Part shown: piece by piece, positions 25,503-34,947 of the stretch
Layout: every line of letters starts with the position of its first letter
How positions within the stretch are numbered: position 1 is the first letter of the stretch
Source of the DNA: Sphingomonas jatrophae
GTDB taxonomy: Bacteria; Pseudomonadota; Alphaproteobacteria; Sphingomonadales; Sphingomonadaceae
Reading direction: 5' to 3'
NCBI RefSeq assembly: GCF_900113315.1
Contig: NZ_FOZG01000001.1
Location: forward strand, 868,001-932,000
Length of the DNA stretch: 64,000 nt
Translations under genes and position numbers: made by a program
Notes under the pieces: model-generated
What the model was told of the DNA's origin: nothing
Seen by the model: the letters and a program-made list of their open reading frames with translations, nothing else
Databases searched by the model: none

Positions 25503-27299
25503 ATGACCGAGATCGCCAAGCCCAAGCTGCGCTCGCGCGCCTGGTTCGACAATCCTGCCAATATCGACATGACCGCGCTCTATCTCGAGCGCTATCTCAA
25601 CTTCGGCATCACGCTGGAGGAACTGCGCTCGGGCCGGCCGATCATCGGCATCGCGCAGACCGGCAGCGATCTCTCCCCCTGCAACCGCCACCATCTCGTG
25701 CTTGCGGAGCGGCTGCGCGACGGCATTCGCGAGATGGGCGGCATTCCGCTCGAATTTCCGGTTCACCCAATCCAGGAAACCGGCAAGCGCCCGACTGCGG
25801 GGCTGGACCGCAATCTCTCCTATCTCGGCCTCGTCGAGGTGCTTTACGGCTACCCGCTCGACGGCGTGGTGCTGACGATCGGCTGCGACAAGACGACCCC
25901 TGCCTGCCTGATGGCGGCGGCGACGGTGAACATCCCCGCCATCGCGCTGTCGGTCGGCCCGATGCTGAACGGTTGGCACAAGGGCGAGCGCACCGGCTCG
26001 GGCACGATCGTCTGGAAGGCGCGGCAGATGCTGGCGGCCGGCGAGATCGACGATGCCGAGTTCATCAAGCTGGTCGCCAGCTCCGCACCCTCGACCGGCT
26101 ATTGCAACACGATGGGCACGGCGACGACGATGAACTCGCTGGCCGAGGCGCTGGGCATGTCGCTGCCCGGCTCCGCGGCGATCCCCGCCCCTTACCGGGA
26201 CCGCCAGGAAAGCGCCTATTGGACGGGCCGCCGCATCGTCGAGATGGTGGCAGAGGATCTGAAGCCGTCGGACATCCTGACGCTGGATGCGTTCCACAAT
26301 GCCATCGTCGTCAATTCGGCCATTGGCGGATCGACCAACGCGCCCATCCACCTCGCCGCGCTCGCCCGCCATGTCGGCGTCGATCTGCCGCTGAAAGATT
26401 GGGAGACGCACGGTCACAAGGTGCCTCTGCTCGTCAATCTGCAGCCCGCGGGCGAGTATCTGGGGGAGGATTACTACCGGGCCGGCGGCGTGCCCGCGGT
26501 TGTCGCACAGCTGATGAAGCAGGCGCTGATCCGCGAGGACGCGCTGACGGTCAACGGCCGAACCATCGGCGACAATTGCCGGGGCGCGAAGGTGGAGGAC
26601 GAGAAGGTCATTCGCCCGTTCGATCAGCCGCTCAAAAGCGATGCGGGCTTCATCGTTCTGACCGGCAATCTCTTCGACGCCGCGATCATGAAGACCAGCG
26701 TGATCTCCGACGAGTTCCGCCAACGCTATCTGTCCAACCCGGACGATCCGGACGCCTTCGAGGGCCCAGCCATCGTGTTCGACGGGCCCGAGGATTATCA
26801 TCACCGCATCGACGATCCGTCGCTCGGCATCACCACCAGCACCTTGATGTTCATGCGTGGCGCGGGGCCGATCGGCTATCCGGGCGCGGCCGAGGTCGTG
26901 AACATGCGCCCGCCCGCCTACCTCATCACCGAGGGTGTCCATGCCCTGCCCTGCATCGGCGACGGGCGGCAGTCGGGCACCAGCGGCTCGCCCTCAATCC
27001 TCAACGCCAGCCCCGAGGCCGCGGCCAATGGCGGCCTTGCACTGCTGCAGACCGGTGATCGCGTGCGGATCGATCTGCGCAAGGGCCGCGTCGACGTGCT
27101 GATCGCCGACGAGGAACTGACCGAGCGCCGCCGTGCGCTGATGCAGGCCGGCGGCTACGCCTATCCCGCCTCGCAGACGCCGTGGCAGGAGATCCAGCGA
27201 TCGGTCGTCGGCCAGCTCGACACGGGAGCGATTTTGGAAGGCGCGGAAAAGTATCAGCGCCTTGCCCAGACCGCCGGCGTGCCGCGCGACAATCACTGA
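25503..27299 (+). CDS. IlvD/Edd-family sugar-acid dehydratase, probably L-arabinonate dehydratase
   Basis: The 598-residue enzyme has the three cluster cysteines of the IlvD/Edd family: [10 protein letters not shown] (Cys60), [13 protein letters not shown] (Cys128) and [12 protein letters not shown] (Cys201). Further motifs are [49 protein letters not shown] and [19 protein letters not shown] with the catalytic serine region. The length and [23 protein letters not shown]-type start match pentonate dehydratases (L-arabinonate/D-xylonate) rather than IlvD proper. The reaction gives 2-keto-3-deoxy-L-arabinonate. It sits between the mutarotase and lactonase genes. Confidence 0.88.
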   Translation: MTEIAKPKLRSRAWFDNPANIDMTALYLERYLNFGITLEELRSGRPIIGIAQTGSDLSPCNRHHLVLAERLRDGIREMGGIPLEFPVHPIQETGKRPTAGLDRNLSYLGLVEVLYGYPLDGVVLTIGCDKTTPACLMAAATVNIPAIALSVGPMLNGWHKGERTGSGTIVWKARQMLAAGEIDDAEFIKLVASSAPSTGYCNTMGTATTMNSLAEALGMSLPGSAAIPAPYRDRQESAYWTGRRIVEMVAEDLKPSDILTLDAFHNAIVVNSAIGGSTNAPIHLAALARHVGVDLPLKDWETHGHKVPLLVNLQPAGEYLGEDYYRAGGVPAVVAQLMKQALIREDALTVNGRTIGDNCRGAKVEDEKVIRPFDQPLKSDAGFIVLTGNLFDAAIMKTSVISDEFRQRYLSNPDDPDAFEGPAIVFDGPEDYHHRIDDPSLGITTSTLMFMRGAGPIGYPGAAEVVNMRPPAYLITEGVHALPCIGDGRQSGTSGSPSILNASPEAAANGGLALLQTGDRVRIDLRKGRVDVLIADEELTERRRALMQAGGYAYPASQTPWQEIQRSVVGQLDTGAILEGAEKYQRLAQTAGVPRDNH

Positions 27300-27325
27300 C
27301 GACAGGCAAAGGGCAAGGAGCAACC

Positions 27326-28186
27326 ATGACGGGCTGGCGCATCGTTCCGCGCGGCGGCCAGCGCGACACGCTGGGCGAAGGCACAGTGTGGTCGGCGCGG
27401 GAGGGGGCGCTCTACTGGGTCGATATCCTCGCCCCCGCGCTCAACCGGCTGGTGCTCGCAACCGGCAACGTCACGCGCTGGCCTATGCCCGAGCCGCTCG
27501 GCTGGGTGGTGGAGCGCACCGGCGGCGGCTTCATCGCCGGCTTACAGAGCGGGTTTGCCGAGCTGGATCTCGATCCCGTGCGCATCCGCCCCATCGCCGA
27601 TCCCGAGCCGCACCTGCCGGGCAATCGCATGAATGACGGCAAGGCGGACGCGCATGGTGCCATCTGGTGCGGCACGATGGACATGGCGGAGGCGGCCGAC
27701 ACGGGCGCGCTCTACCGCTTCGGCCCCGATCGGCAGATCGGGCGCGCCGACAGCGGCTATGGCGTGCCGAACGGACCCGCTTTCTCCACCGACGGGCGCT
27801 GGCTCTACCATAGCGATACCGCGCGCCGCACCGTGTTCCGCTTCCCGCGTCTCGATGCGGCGCGGCTGGGCGCGCGCGAGACATTCATCACCTTCGCCGA
27901 GGAGGACGGTCATCCTGACGGCATGACCGTGGATGCGCAGGATCATCTCTGGATCGCGCACTGGGGCGGCTCACGCGTCAGCCGCTTTCGGCCGGACGGC
28001 ACGCTCGACCGCGCCATCGCACTGCCGGCACGACAGATCACCAACTTGGCCTTCTGCGGCGACGCGCTCGACCGGTTGATCGTCTCCAGCGCCGCCATCG
28101 GCCTGCCCGACAGCGACGTGGATGGCGCGCTGTTCGAAGTGGATGCCGGTGTCCGAGGCTGCGCGCCGGGCCTCTTCGCCGGCTAG
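27326..28186 (+). CDS. SMP-30/gluconolactonase family protein, probable L-arabinolactonase
   Basis: The 286-residue six-bladed propeller shows the SMP-30 metal-site motifs: LGEGTVWSAREGALYWVDI (Glu), LPGNRMNDGKADAHGAIWCG (Asn/Asp), YGVPNGPAFSTDGRWLYHSD (Asn) and EDGHPDGMTVDAQDHLWIAHW (Asp). It would open the lactone made by the arabinose dehydrogenase. ATG 27326 follows AAGGAG; the longer in-frame reading lies inside the dehydratase gene. It is 26 bp after the dehydratase stop, in the same operon. Confidence 0.9.
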   Translation: MTGWRIVPRGGQRDTLGEGTVWSAREGALYWVDILAPALNRLVLATGNVTRWPMPEPLGWVVERTGGGFIAGLQSGFAELDLDPVRIRPIADPEPHLPGNRMNDGKADAHGAIWCGTMDMAEAADTGALYRFGPDRQIGRADSGYGVPNGPAFSTDGRWLYHSDTARRTVFRFPRLDAARLGARETFITFAEEDGHPDGMTVDAQDHLWIAHWGGSRVSRFRPDGTLDRAIALPARQITNLAFCGDALDRLIVSSAAIGLPDSDVDGALFEVDAGVRGCAPGLFAG

Positions 28187-28262
28187 AGGCTTCGGGCCTG
28201 ACGGTCGACCCAAGCCTGCCCTTGTTGTCGGCGGCGCCCGCACGCTGCAAAGCGAGGCCGCC

Positions 28263-29501
28263 ATGAGCATGACAGACACGCAGGCCACTGTCGGCCACGC
28301 ACGCGGCAGCAGCGCCTATCGGCGGCTGACGCTGGCCATGCTGTTCGCCGGCTTCTCCACCTTCTCGCTGCTCTACGCGGTGCAGCCGCTGCTGCCGTTG
28401 CTTGCACAAGATTATGCGTTGAGTGCCGAGGCTGCGTCGCTTGCCATTTCGCTCGCCACCGGGCCGCTCGCCGTCGGCATACTTGTGGCAGGTGCGCTGA
28501 GCGATCGGCTCGGCCGGCGTCCTTTGATGGTGTTCGCCATGCTCGCCGCCGGCGTGCTGACGCTCGCAGCCGCGTTCGCGCCCGGCTGGCACGCCTTGCT
28601 CGCGCTGCGGCTGCTGACCGGGATCGCGCTGGCGGGCGTGCCCGCGGTCGCCATGGCCTATGTCGCGGAGGAGGTGGACGCCGCCTCCATCGGTGCGGCG
28701 ATGGGGCTCTATATCGGCGGCAGCGCGCTCGGCGGCATGGCCGGACGGCTGGTCGCCAGCCTCGCCGCCGATGTGGCCGGCTGGCGCTGGGCGATCGGTG
28801 CCGTCGGCCTGGCGGGCATCGTCATGGCAGAGGCCTTCCGCCGCCTGGCGCCGCCCTCCCGCCGCTTCGTTCCGCGCCGCGGCGGTCACCTTCGCGGCGC
28901 GCTCCGCCTGTTCCGCGATCGCGGACTTGTCCTGCTCTATGCCGAGGCGTTCGTCCTGATGGGCGTGTTCATCACGCTCTACAATTATGCGGGCTTTCGC
29001 CTGCTCGCGCCGCCTTATGGGCTCAGCCACGCGGCGGTCGGCGCGGTGTTCCTGCTCTATGTGCTGGGCTCGGCCAGTTCCGCCTGGTTCGGCGCACTGG
29101 CCGGCAGGCTCGGCCGCCGTCACGTCTTCTGGGTGCCGGTACTGATCCTGATCGCCGGCACCGCACTCACCGCGGCACGGCCGCTCGCGCTGGTGGTGGC
29201 GGGGATCGGCGTGGCGACGATCGGCTTCTTCGGCGCCCATTCGATCGCCAGCGCGTGGGTCGGGCGCCGGGGCATCGCCAATCGCGGGCAGGCCTCCGCC
29301 TTCTACCTGTTCTTCTATTATCTGGGATCGAGCCTGCTCGGCTCGGCCGGCGGGATCGCCTGGACGAAGGCCGGCTGGCCCGGCGTCACATTGTTCTGCC
29401 TCGCGCTCGGGCTCATCGCAGCCGCAGGTGCCGCCGCGCTCGCACGCGTGCCGCCTCTGCCCGTCGCCGATCCCGATCCGCCACCGCCCGTAGAGGCTTG
29501 A
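28263..29501 (+). CDS. MFS transporter (YnfM/AraJ-like)
   Basis: The 412-residue protein has about twelve hydrophobic segments. Its N-half MFS signature includes YAVQPLLPLLAQDYALSAEA and ILVAGALSDRLGRRPLMVF, with DRLGRRP as the loop 2-3 motif. GLYIGGSALGGMAGRLVASL and GVFITLYNYAGFRLLAPPYG follow. These fit the YnfM-type subgroup of drug/metabolite exporters; the substrate is unknown. ATG 28263 was chosen because the upstream in-frame stretch is the tail of the lactonase region in another frame. It is 76 bp after the lactonase gene and may or may not belong to its operon. Confidence 0.85.
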   Translation: MSMTDTQATVGHARGSSAYRRLTLAMLFAGFSTFSLLYAVQPLLPLLAQDYALSAEAASLAISLATGPLAVGILVAGALSDRLGRRPLMVFAMLAAGVLTLAAAFAPGWHALLALRLLTGIALAGVPAVAMAYVAEEVDAASIGAAMGLYIGGSALGGMAGRLVASLAADVAGWRWAIGAVGLAGIVMAEAFRRLAPPSRRFVPRRGGHLRGALRLFRDRGLVLLYAEAFVLMGVFITLYNYAGFRLLAPPYGLSHAAVGAVFLLYVLGSASSAWFGALAGRLGRRHVFWVPVLILIAGTALTAARPLALVVAGIGVATIGFFGAHSIASAWVGRRGIANRGQASAFYLFFYYLGSSLLGSAGGIAWTKAGWPGVTLFCLALGLIAAAGAAALARVPPLPVADPDPPPPVEA

Positions 29502-29507
29502 GGCGGG

Positions 29508-29696
29508 TCAGGCCGCGGCGGCTTCTCCGCTCCACCGCACGCCGCGCGGCTCAACGAAGCTCGTCTCGAGCGACGCTGCGCGCGCCCTTGCCTCTGCCGC
29601 GTACACGCGCAGCAGCGGCGCCACGTCGAGCATCGCGAACCTGATCGCGCCCGCATCGAGCCACGCCGCTTGCTGCCGGAATTCCTTTGCCGTCAT
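29508..29696 (-). CDS. Small hypothetical protein (62 aa)
   Basis: The frame starts with ATG at 29696 preceded by GGAGAGGATGAA, a strong ribosome site. It encodes MTAKEFRQQAAWLDAGAIRF, an alanine- and arginine-rich middle, and a C-terminus VEPRGVRWSGEAAAA. It has no membrane segment and no family I recognise. It ends 6 bp from the convergent MFS stop. The ribosome site and the non-shadow position support a real gene, but the evidence is modest. Confidence 0.5.
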   Translation of the reverse strand: MTAKEFRQQAAWLDAGAIRFAMLDVAPLLRVYAAEARARAASLETSFVEPRGVRWSGEAAAA

Positions 29697-29826
29697 TTCA
29701 TCCTCTCCTGCCCTGACTTAAACAGAGCAGGCGCGAACTTGATGCAGGTAAAGTGGGTTAGAGGAATCTTGCCCGCGGTCCAGACAATCGGTTGATTTTA
29801 CGTAACCATCGATCGCCCGGCAGCGA

Positions 29827-31230
29827 TCAATCGCCCGTCAGGATGCGGTCCACCAGCTGCTTCACCGTGGGTACGAACCCATTGGAATAGAACGGATCCT
29901 GCTTGAACTTGTAGGCGGCGTGGCCCGCGAACATCAGATTGTCGTTGATCGGGCCGCCATGCGCGATGTCCTGCAGCGTCTTCTGAATACAGAAACTGCG
30001 CGGATCGGCCAGCCGCCCGGTGGAATTGCCTTCCGTATCCGCCCATGACGAGAACAGGCACTGGCTGAGGCAGCCCATGCAATCCGCCTGATCCTTGCGG
30101 ATGATGCCCTTCTCCTCTTCGGTGACGAAGACGAGCGTGTTGTCCGGCGTCTTCAGCGCGCTGGTGAAGCCGAGGCCGAACCATTCGCGGGCGCGCATCA
30201 GATCACCCTTGGTGACCCAGAAGTTCTTGCCCTTCACGCCCACGTCGAGCTGGTACTGGTGGTCGCCCGCCGCCTCGCCGGAAAAGGCGATCTGCCGCTC
30301 GGACCGCGCCTCCAGGTTGCGGAGGAACGGGTTGCGCACCGCCGACGAATAGAAGCCGGTGGGCGAGAAGCGGTGGAGCAGGATGTCACCCTCGTCCAGG
30401 CGGGTCAGCTCGTCCTTCCACGCCTGCGGGATCGGGCTTTCCTGCGTCAGCAGCGGCCTTGTGCCGAACTGGAAGGCGATCTGGCCGAGTTCGGGATTGT
30501 TGATCCACTCGTTCCAGTCACGCAGGTGCCACACGCCGCCTGCCATGATGATCGGCACGCTGTCGGGCAGGCCGCCCTCGCGCATCGTCTCGCGCAGTGC
30601 CTTGACGCGGGGATAGGGATCCTCGGGCTTAAGCGGGTCCTCGGCGTTGGACAGGCCGTTATGCCCGCCCGCGCGCCACGGATCCTCGTAGACGACGCCG
30701 GCCAGCCACTCCGCCGCCTTGGAATAAGCGCGTTTCCACAGCGCGCGGAAGGCGCGGCCGGAAGAAACGATGGGCAGGTAATGGACGCCGTAGGAGGCGG
30801 CGATCTCGCTCAGCTTGTAGGGCATGCCCGCGCCGCAGGTGACACCCGCGACCAGCCCACGCGTCCGCTCCAGCACGCCGTGCAGCACGCGTTGCGCGCC
30901 GCCCATCTCCCACAGCACGTTGATGTTGATGGCGCCCTTCCCGTTCGAGATGTCGAAGGCGCGGCGCACCTGCTCGACCGCGCCGTCAATGGCATATTGG
31001 ACGAGTTCGTCATGCCGCTCGCGCCGGGTCAGCGCGCGATAGACTTGCGGGATGATCTTGCCTTCGGGATCGTAGCTGTCGGCATTCACCGCGGACACGG
31101 TGCCGATGCCGCCCGCCGCAGCCCACGCACCCGATGACATATGGTTCGTCGCCGCGACGCCCTTGCCGCCCTCGATCAGCGGCCAAACCTCGCGCCCGCC
31201 ATAGTTGATCGGCGAAAGACCCTTGAACAC
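29827..31230 (-). CDS. Nitronate monooxygenase-like flavoprotein with C-terminal cysteine cluster
   Basis: The 467-residue protein is a TIM-barrel FMN enzyme of the nitronate monooxygenase / IMPDH-like group. It shows INVLWEMGG, VTCGAGMPYKLSEIAASYG, YLPIVSSGRAFRALWKRAYS, YEDPWRAGGHNGLSN, VPIIMAGGVWHLRDWNEW and GQIAFQFGTRPLLTQ. Beyond the barrel it has D-C384-MG-C387-LSQ-C391 and a further Cys414, a CxxCxxxC arrangement that could hold an iron-sulfur cluster. The start is GTG 31230 with GGAGG upstream, because no ATG fits before residue 31 and the upstream extension is low-complexity. The substrate is unknown. Confidence 0.85.
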   Translation of the reverse strand: MFKGLSPINYGGREVWPLIEGGKGVAATNHMSSGAWAAAGGIGTVSAVNADSYDPEGKIIPQVYRALTRRERHDELVQYAIDGAVEQVRRAFDISNGKGAININVLWEMGGAQRVLHGVLERTRGLVAGVTCGAGMPYKLSEIAASYGVHYLPIVSSGRAFRALWKRAYSKAAEWLAGVVYEDPWRAGGHNGLSNAEDPLKPEDPYPRVKALRETMREGGLPDSVPIIMAGGVWHLRDWNEWINNPELGQIAFQFGTRPLLTQESPIPQAWKDELTRLDEGDILLHRFSPTGFYSSAVRNPFLRNLEARSERQIAFSGEAAGDHQYQLDVGVKGKNFWVTKGDLMRAREWFGLGFTSALKTPDNTLVFVTEEEKGIIRKDQADCMGCLSQCLFSSWADTEGNSTGRLADPRSFCIQKTLQDIAHGGPINDNLMFAGHAAYKFKQDPFYSNGFVPTVKQLVDRILTGD

Positions 31231-31306
31231 CCGAACAATCCTCCGAACCGCGCCCAGTCCACGCGCATGCCCGCGCGCCTTAAGGCATCGTCGCGGTAAA
31301 AGCGCG

Positions 31307-32437
31307 TCAAAAAGCGGAAGGGTCCAGCGCGCCCGGCCGGCCGGCCGCACCCGCATAGAGCGCGGCATAGGCCGCGATCATCCCGCGCTCGTCATAGTGC
31401 GTGCGCGCACGTTCGCGGTTGGACGCACCGACCTGGCGGCGGAGCGCCGGATCGCCGACCAGCTTCGCCAATGCCTCGTTCAGCTGATGATCCGAGTTCG
31501 TGACGAACGCCCGGTTCGGCCGCGTCACCATCTCGGCCACGTCGCCGACATCGGTGGACAGGATCGGCAGCCCGGCGGCCATGCCTTCGATGACCGAGAT
31601 CGGCTGTTGCTCGCTCAGCGACGTCAGCGCGAGGATGTCGAAGTGGCCGACGACGCGGGCGGGCTCCGGCAGGAAGCCGGGCATCAGCACGCGATCCGTC
31701 ACGCCCAGCCGCGCCGCCTCCGCCTCGATCGCGGCCCGTTCCGGCCCTTCGCCGACGATGACGAGCCGGACCTCCGCAAACGGCGCGATAAGCCGCACCA
31801 GCCGCGGCAAATCCTTGACGCCGCGAAGCCCCGCCAGCGTGCCCACCACCACCTCGCCATCGCGGCGCACGAAGCCGGGGATCGCCTGAGGATCGGGCCC
31901 GTCGGCATAACGCTCGGTCGGGATGCCGTTGGCGATGCGCCGCACCCGCGACGCCGGCTGCCGCCACACCGATTGGGCGATCCGCTCCAGCGTGAAGGAC
32001 GGCACCACCACCGCCGCCGCCGTGCCCAGCCCCAGGCGGCGAAACCAGACGCGCTTGGCCTTCTGTCCATCCGCCTCGTCGGCGTTGAAGCCGTCCTCGT
32101 GATGGATCAGCGGCGCGCCGCCGAACAGCCGCCGCGCCATGACGGCATCCATCGAGCCCCAATTATAGGTCAGCACCAGATCGAAGCCGCGCATGTAGCG
32201 AGACAGCCGGCGATAGCGCGCGATCCCCGGCAGCCCTGCCAGCGAAGGCGCATCCTGCGGGAAGTCGACGCGCACGTGCCGGTCGATCGCGTCGCGGGCG
32301 CCGAACTGGTCGGTCGCGCTCAGGATCACATGCTCGGCCTGCGGCCCCCAGGCGTTCATCAGCCGCACGGCGCGCGCTTCCTTGCCGCCGAGCGCGAAGG
32401 TGGAATGGCAGTGGAGGATGCGCAGCGGCGCGGTCAC
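31307..32437 (-). CDS. Glycosyltransferase family 4 protein
   Basis: The 376-residue GT-B enzyme starts with GTG at 32437 (LRILHCHSTFALGGKEARAV). It has the C-terminal GT4 nucleotide-sugar domain: VVVPSFTLERIAQ, RRIANGIPTERY, VVVGTLAGLRGVKDLPRLVR, LVIVGEGPERAAIE and LTSLSEQQPISVIEGMAAGL, which contains the ExxxxxxE-type motif. It transfers a sugar from a nucleotide donor, probably to an envelope glycan or lipid; donor and acceptor are unknown. Its start overlaps the hydrolase stop (GTGA), so the two are translated together. Confidence 0.88.
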   Translation of the reverse strand: MTAPLRILHCHSTFALGGKEARAVRLMNAWGPQAEHVILSATDQFGARDAIDRHVRVDFPQDAPSLAGLPGIARYRRLSRYMRGFDLVLTYNWGSMDAVMARRLFGGAPLIHHEDGFNADEADGQKAKRVWFRRLGLGTAAAVVVPSFTLERIAQSVWRQPASRVRRIANGIPTERYADGPDPQAIPGFVRRDGEVVVGTLAGLRGVKDLPRLVRLIAPFAEVRLVIVGEGPERAAIEAEAARLGVTDRVLMPGFLPEPARVVGHFDILALTSLSEQQPISVIEGMAAGLPILSTDVGDVAEMVTRPNRAFVTNSDHQLNEALAKLVGDPALRRQVGASNRERARTHYDERGMIAAYAALYAGAAGRPGALDPSAF

Positions 32438-33300
32438 CGCGCCTCCACCCGCTCCAGCAGCCGGGCGATCGCCTCGCGCACCATCGGCTCGTCCAGCGTC
32501 GGGGTGTGGCCCGCATCGGGCACCTCCACCGTCTCCATCTGCGGCAGCCGCCGCTCCATCTCGCGCACCGTGTCGCTGCTGAGCAGGTCGGTCAGCGCGC
32601 CGCGCACCAGCAGCACCGGCGTGCCCTTCAGGCTGTCGAACGCGGGCCAGAGATCAACCCCCGCCTCTCCGCCCGGCAGGCGGAACGGCTCGGCGATCTT
32701 CATGTCATAGTCGAACACGATGCGGCCGGCAGGCGTCAGCCGGCACAGCCGCTTGGCCTGCGCCAGCCATTGCTCGATGTCCCACTTGGGATGCGCCACC
32801 GCCTGCACCTCGGCCACCGCCCGTGCAGCATGGAGCCACGTCGGATAGCTGGACGACTTGCCGACATAGGTGCGGATGCGCGCCAGCCCGCCCGGCATCA
32901 GCGCCGGCCCGATGTCGTTCAGCAGCGCGCCGGCAATGCGCTCCGCCCCGGTGGCGGAGAGCAGCATGGTCAGGATGCCGCCGAGCGACGTCCCGAACAG
33001 CACGAAGCGCGGCAGCGCCAACTCAGCAACCAGCGCCTCGACGTCCTGGAGATAGGTGAGCGGCGTGTAGCTGAGCGGATCCTTGGCATAACCGCTCTCG
33101 CCGCGCCCGCGCAGGTCCACCGCGATCACGCGCCACCCTGCGGACGACAGGTCGCTGGCAATCTCGTGGAAATCGCGCGCATTGCGTGTCAGCCCGGGCA
33201 GACAGATGATCGGCGGACGGGCAGCATCGCCGGGATAGTCGCGATAGTGCAGCCGCACCCCGTCGTTGGACCACCAGTAACCGTCGGCCCACGTCGTCAT
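32434..33300 (-). CDS. Alpha/beta hydrolase
   Basis: The 288-residue protein starts MTTWADGYWWSNDGVRLHYR. It has the alpha/beta-hydrolase landmarks: PPIICLPGLTRNARDF (oxyanion loop), VIAVDLRGRGESGYA, FVLFGTSLGGILTML with the nucleophile serine, a late Asp region (VRGALTDLLSS) and PDAGHTPTLDEP with the catalytic His. Such proteins hydrolyse esters or C-C bonds; the substrate is unknown. The in-frame extension upstream of ATG 33300 has no ribosome site and was left out. It is coupled to the GT4 gene by a 4-bp overlap. Confidence 0.87.
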   Translation of the reverse strand: MTTWADGYWWSNDGVRLHYRDYPGDAARPPIICLPGLTRNARDFHEIASDLSSAGWRVIAVDLRGRGESGYAKDPLSYTPLTYLQDVEALVAELALPRFVLFGTSLGGILTMLLSATGAERIAGALLNDIGPALMPGGLARIRTYVGKSSSYPTWLHAARAVAEVQAVAHPKWDIEQWLAQAKRLCRLTPAGRIVFDYDMKIAEPFRLPGGEAGVDLWPAFDSLKGTPVLLVRGALTDLLSSDTVREMERRLPQMETVEVPDAGHTPTLDEPMVREAIARLLERVEAR

Positions 33301-33460
33301 GCCTGCATGCCCTCCACAGCCCGCCCCATATCGCGTCATGCCCGCTTCCGCACAACCGTCTCGGCCCTGCAACTCGAACACCGTTGATCGTAGCCACCTC
33401 GGCAACTGACGATCACGGTGACGTTGCGAATTTCGCACGCCCGCGCCACAACCCGCGGCG

Positions 33461-34870
33461 ATGGCCTCTCTCGTCTCTCACGAACCCGCGACCGGCGCCT
33501 TGCTGTGGCAGGGCGACCCCTCGGACGTGCCCGCCGAGGTGGCGCGCGTCTGTGCTGCGTGGCCGCTCTGGGCGGCGCGCCCGCTCACCGTGCGGATCGA
33601 GACGATGCGCCGCTTCGCCAACGTCGTCCGCGGCCGCATGGATCGCTTCGCCGACCTGATCGCGCGCGAGACGGGCAAGCCCTTGTGGGAGGCACGCACC
33701 GAGGTCGAGAGCGTCATCGGTAAGGTCGAGATCTCGATCGCGGCCTATACCGACCGCACGTCGCAGAAGCGGCTGGAGGGCGCGCTCGGCGCCCGCACCG
33801 CGGTCCGCCACAAGCCACATGGCGTGCTGGCGGTGCTGGGACCGTTCAACTTCCCCGCGCATCTGCCGAACGGCCATATCGTGCCGGCGCTGCTCGCCGG
33901 CAACGGCGTGCTGTTCAAGCCGTCGGAGAAGACGCCGGCGGTCGGCGCCGAGTTGGTCGCCTGCCTGCATGAGGCGGGCGTGCCCGAGGATGTGTTGCGT
34001 GTCGTCCAGGGCGGGCCGGATACCGGCAAGGCGCTGGCCGAGCATCCCAACGTCTCCGGCCTGCTGTTCACCGGCTCCGCCCGCGCCGGCCTCGCGCTCC
34101 ACCGCGCCTTCGCCGAAACGCCGCAGAAGATCCTCGCGCTCGAGCTTGGCGGCAACAACCCGATCGTGGCGTGGGACACGCCCGATCTTTACGCCGCCGC
34201 CGTTACCGTCGTGCAATCCGCTTTCCTCTCCGCCGGCCAGCGCTGCACCGGTGCGCGCCGGCTGATCGTCCGCGATGGCGCGCATGAGCCGCTGCTGGAT
34301 CAGATCGGCCGGTTGATTGATCGCCTCATCGTCGATCATCCCCACGCCACCCCAGCCCCGTTCATGGGCTGCGTGATCGACAATGATGCGGCAGACGCGG
34401 TGCAGGAGGCCTTTCTGGCCCTGCTGTTCAAGGGCGGTCAGCCGCTCAAGCAGCTCGCGCGCCCGCAAGCCGGCCTGCCGTTCCTCACGCCCGCGATGAT
34501 CGACGTGACCAACGTGCGCGAGCGGCCCGACGCCGAGATCTTCGGCCCCGTCCTCCAGGTGATCCGCGTTCCCGATTTCGATGCTGCGCTCGCCGAAGCC
34601 AATGCCACGCGCTACGGCCTGTGCGCCTCGTTGCTCAGCAACACGCCCGATCTTTACGACCGCTTCTGGGCCAATGTCCGCGCCGGCGTGATCAATTGGA
34701 ACCGGCCCACCAACGGCGCCCCCTCCACCGCGCCGTTCGGCGGCGTCGGCCTGTCGGGCAATCACCGCCCCTCGGCTTATTATGCGGCGGACTATTGCGC
34801 CTATCCGGTCACCTCGTCGGAGGCGGAGCTGATCCGCGGCAGCATCGGCATCGGCCTGCGCGACGACTGA
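33461..34870 (+). CDS. astD: Succinylglutamate-semialdehyde dehydrogenase (AstD-like)
   Basis: The 469-residue aldehyde dehydrogenase shows the AstD pattern: ARETGKPLWEARTEVESVIG, GVLAVLGPFNFPAHLPNGHI, LFKPSEKTPAVGAEL, GLLFTGSARAGLALH, LALELGGNNPIVAW with the catalytic Glu, and SAGQRCTGARRLI with the catalytic Cys. AstD oxidises N-succinylglutamate 5-semialdehyde in the arginine succinyltransferase pathway. None of astA, astB, astC or astE is adjacent, so the pathway genes would have to lie elsewhere, or the enzyme serves another semialdehyde. The 160-bp upstream gap shows no clear regulatory element. Confidence 0.88.
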   Translation: MASLVSHEPATGALLWQGDPSDVPAEVARVCAAWPLWAARPLTVRIETMRRFANVVRGRMDRFADLIARETGKPLWEARTEVESVIGKVEISIAAYTDRTSQKRLEGALGARTAVRHKPHGVLAVLGPFNFPAHLPNGHIVPALLAGNGVLFKPSEKTPAVGAELVACLHEAGVPEDVLRVVQGGPDTGKALAEHPNVSGLLFTGSARAGLALHRAFAETPQKILALELGGNNPIVAWDTPDLYAAAVTVVQSAFLSAGQRCTGARRLIVRDGAHEPLLDQIGRLIDRLIVDHPHATPAPFMGCVIDNDAADAVQEAFLALLFKGGQPLKQLARPQAGLPFLTPAMIDVTNVRERPDAEIFGPVLQVIRVPDFDAALAEANATRYGLCASLLSNTPDLYDRFWANVRAGVINWNRPTNGAPSTAPFGGVGLSGNHRPSAYYAADYCAYPVTSSEAELIRGSIGIGLRDD

Positions 34871-34947
34871 GGCCGCCAAACTTCCGCTTCCGTCCGCCCA
34901 AGCATCCTTCGATTGCACGGGGCCGGGCGGCGGCCCATCTCCCCGCC

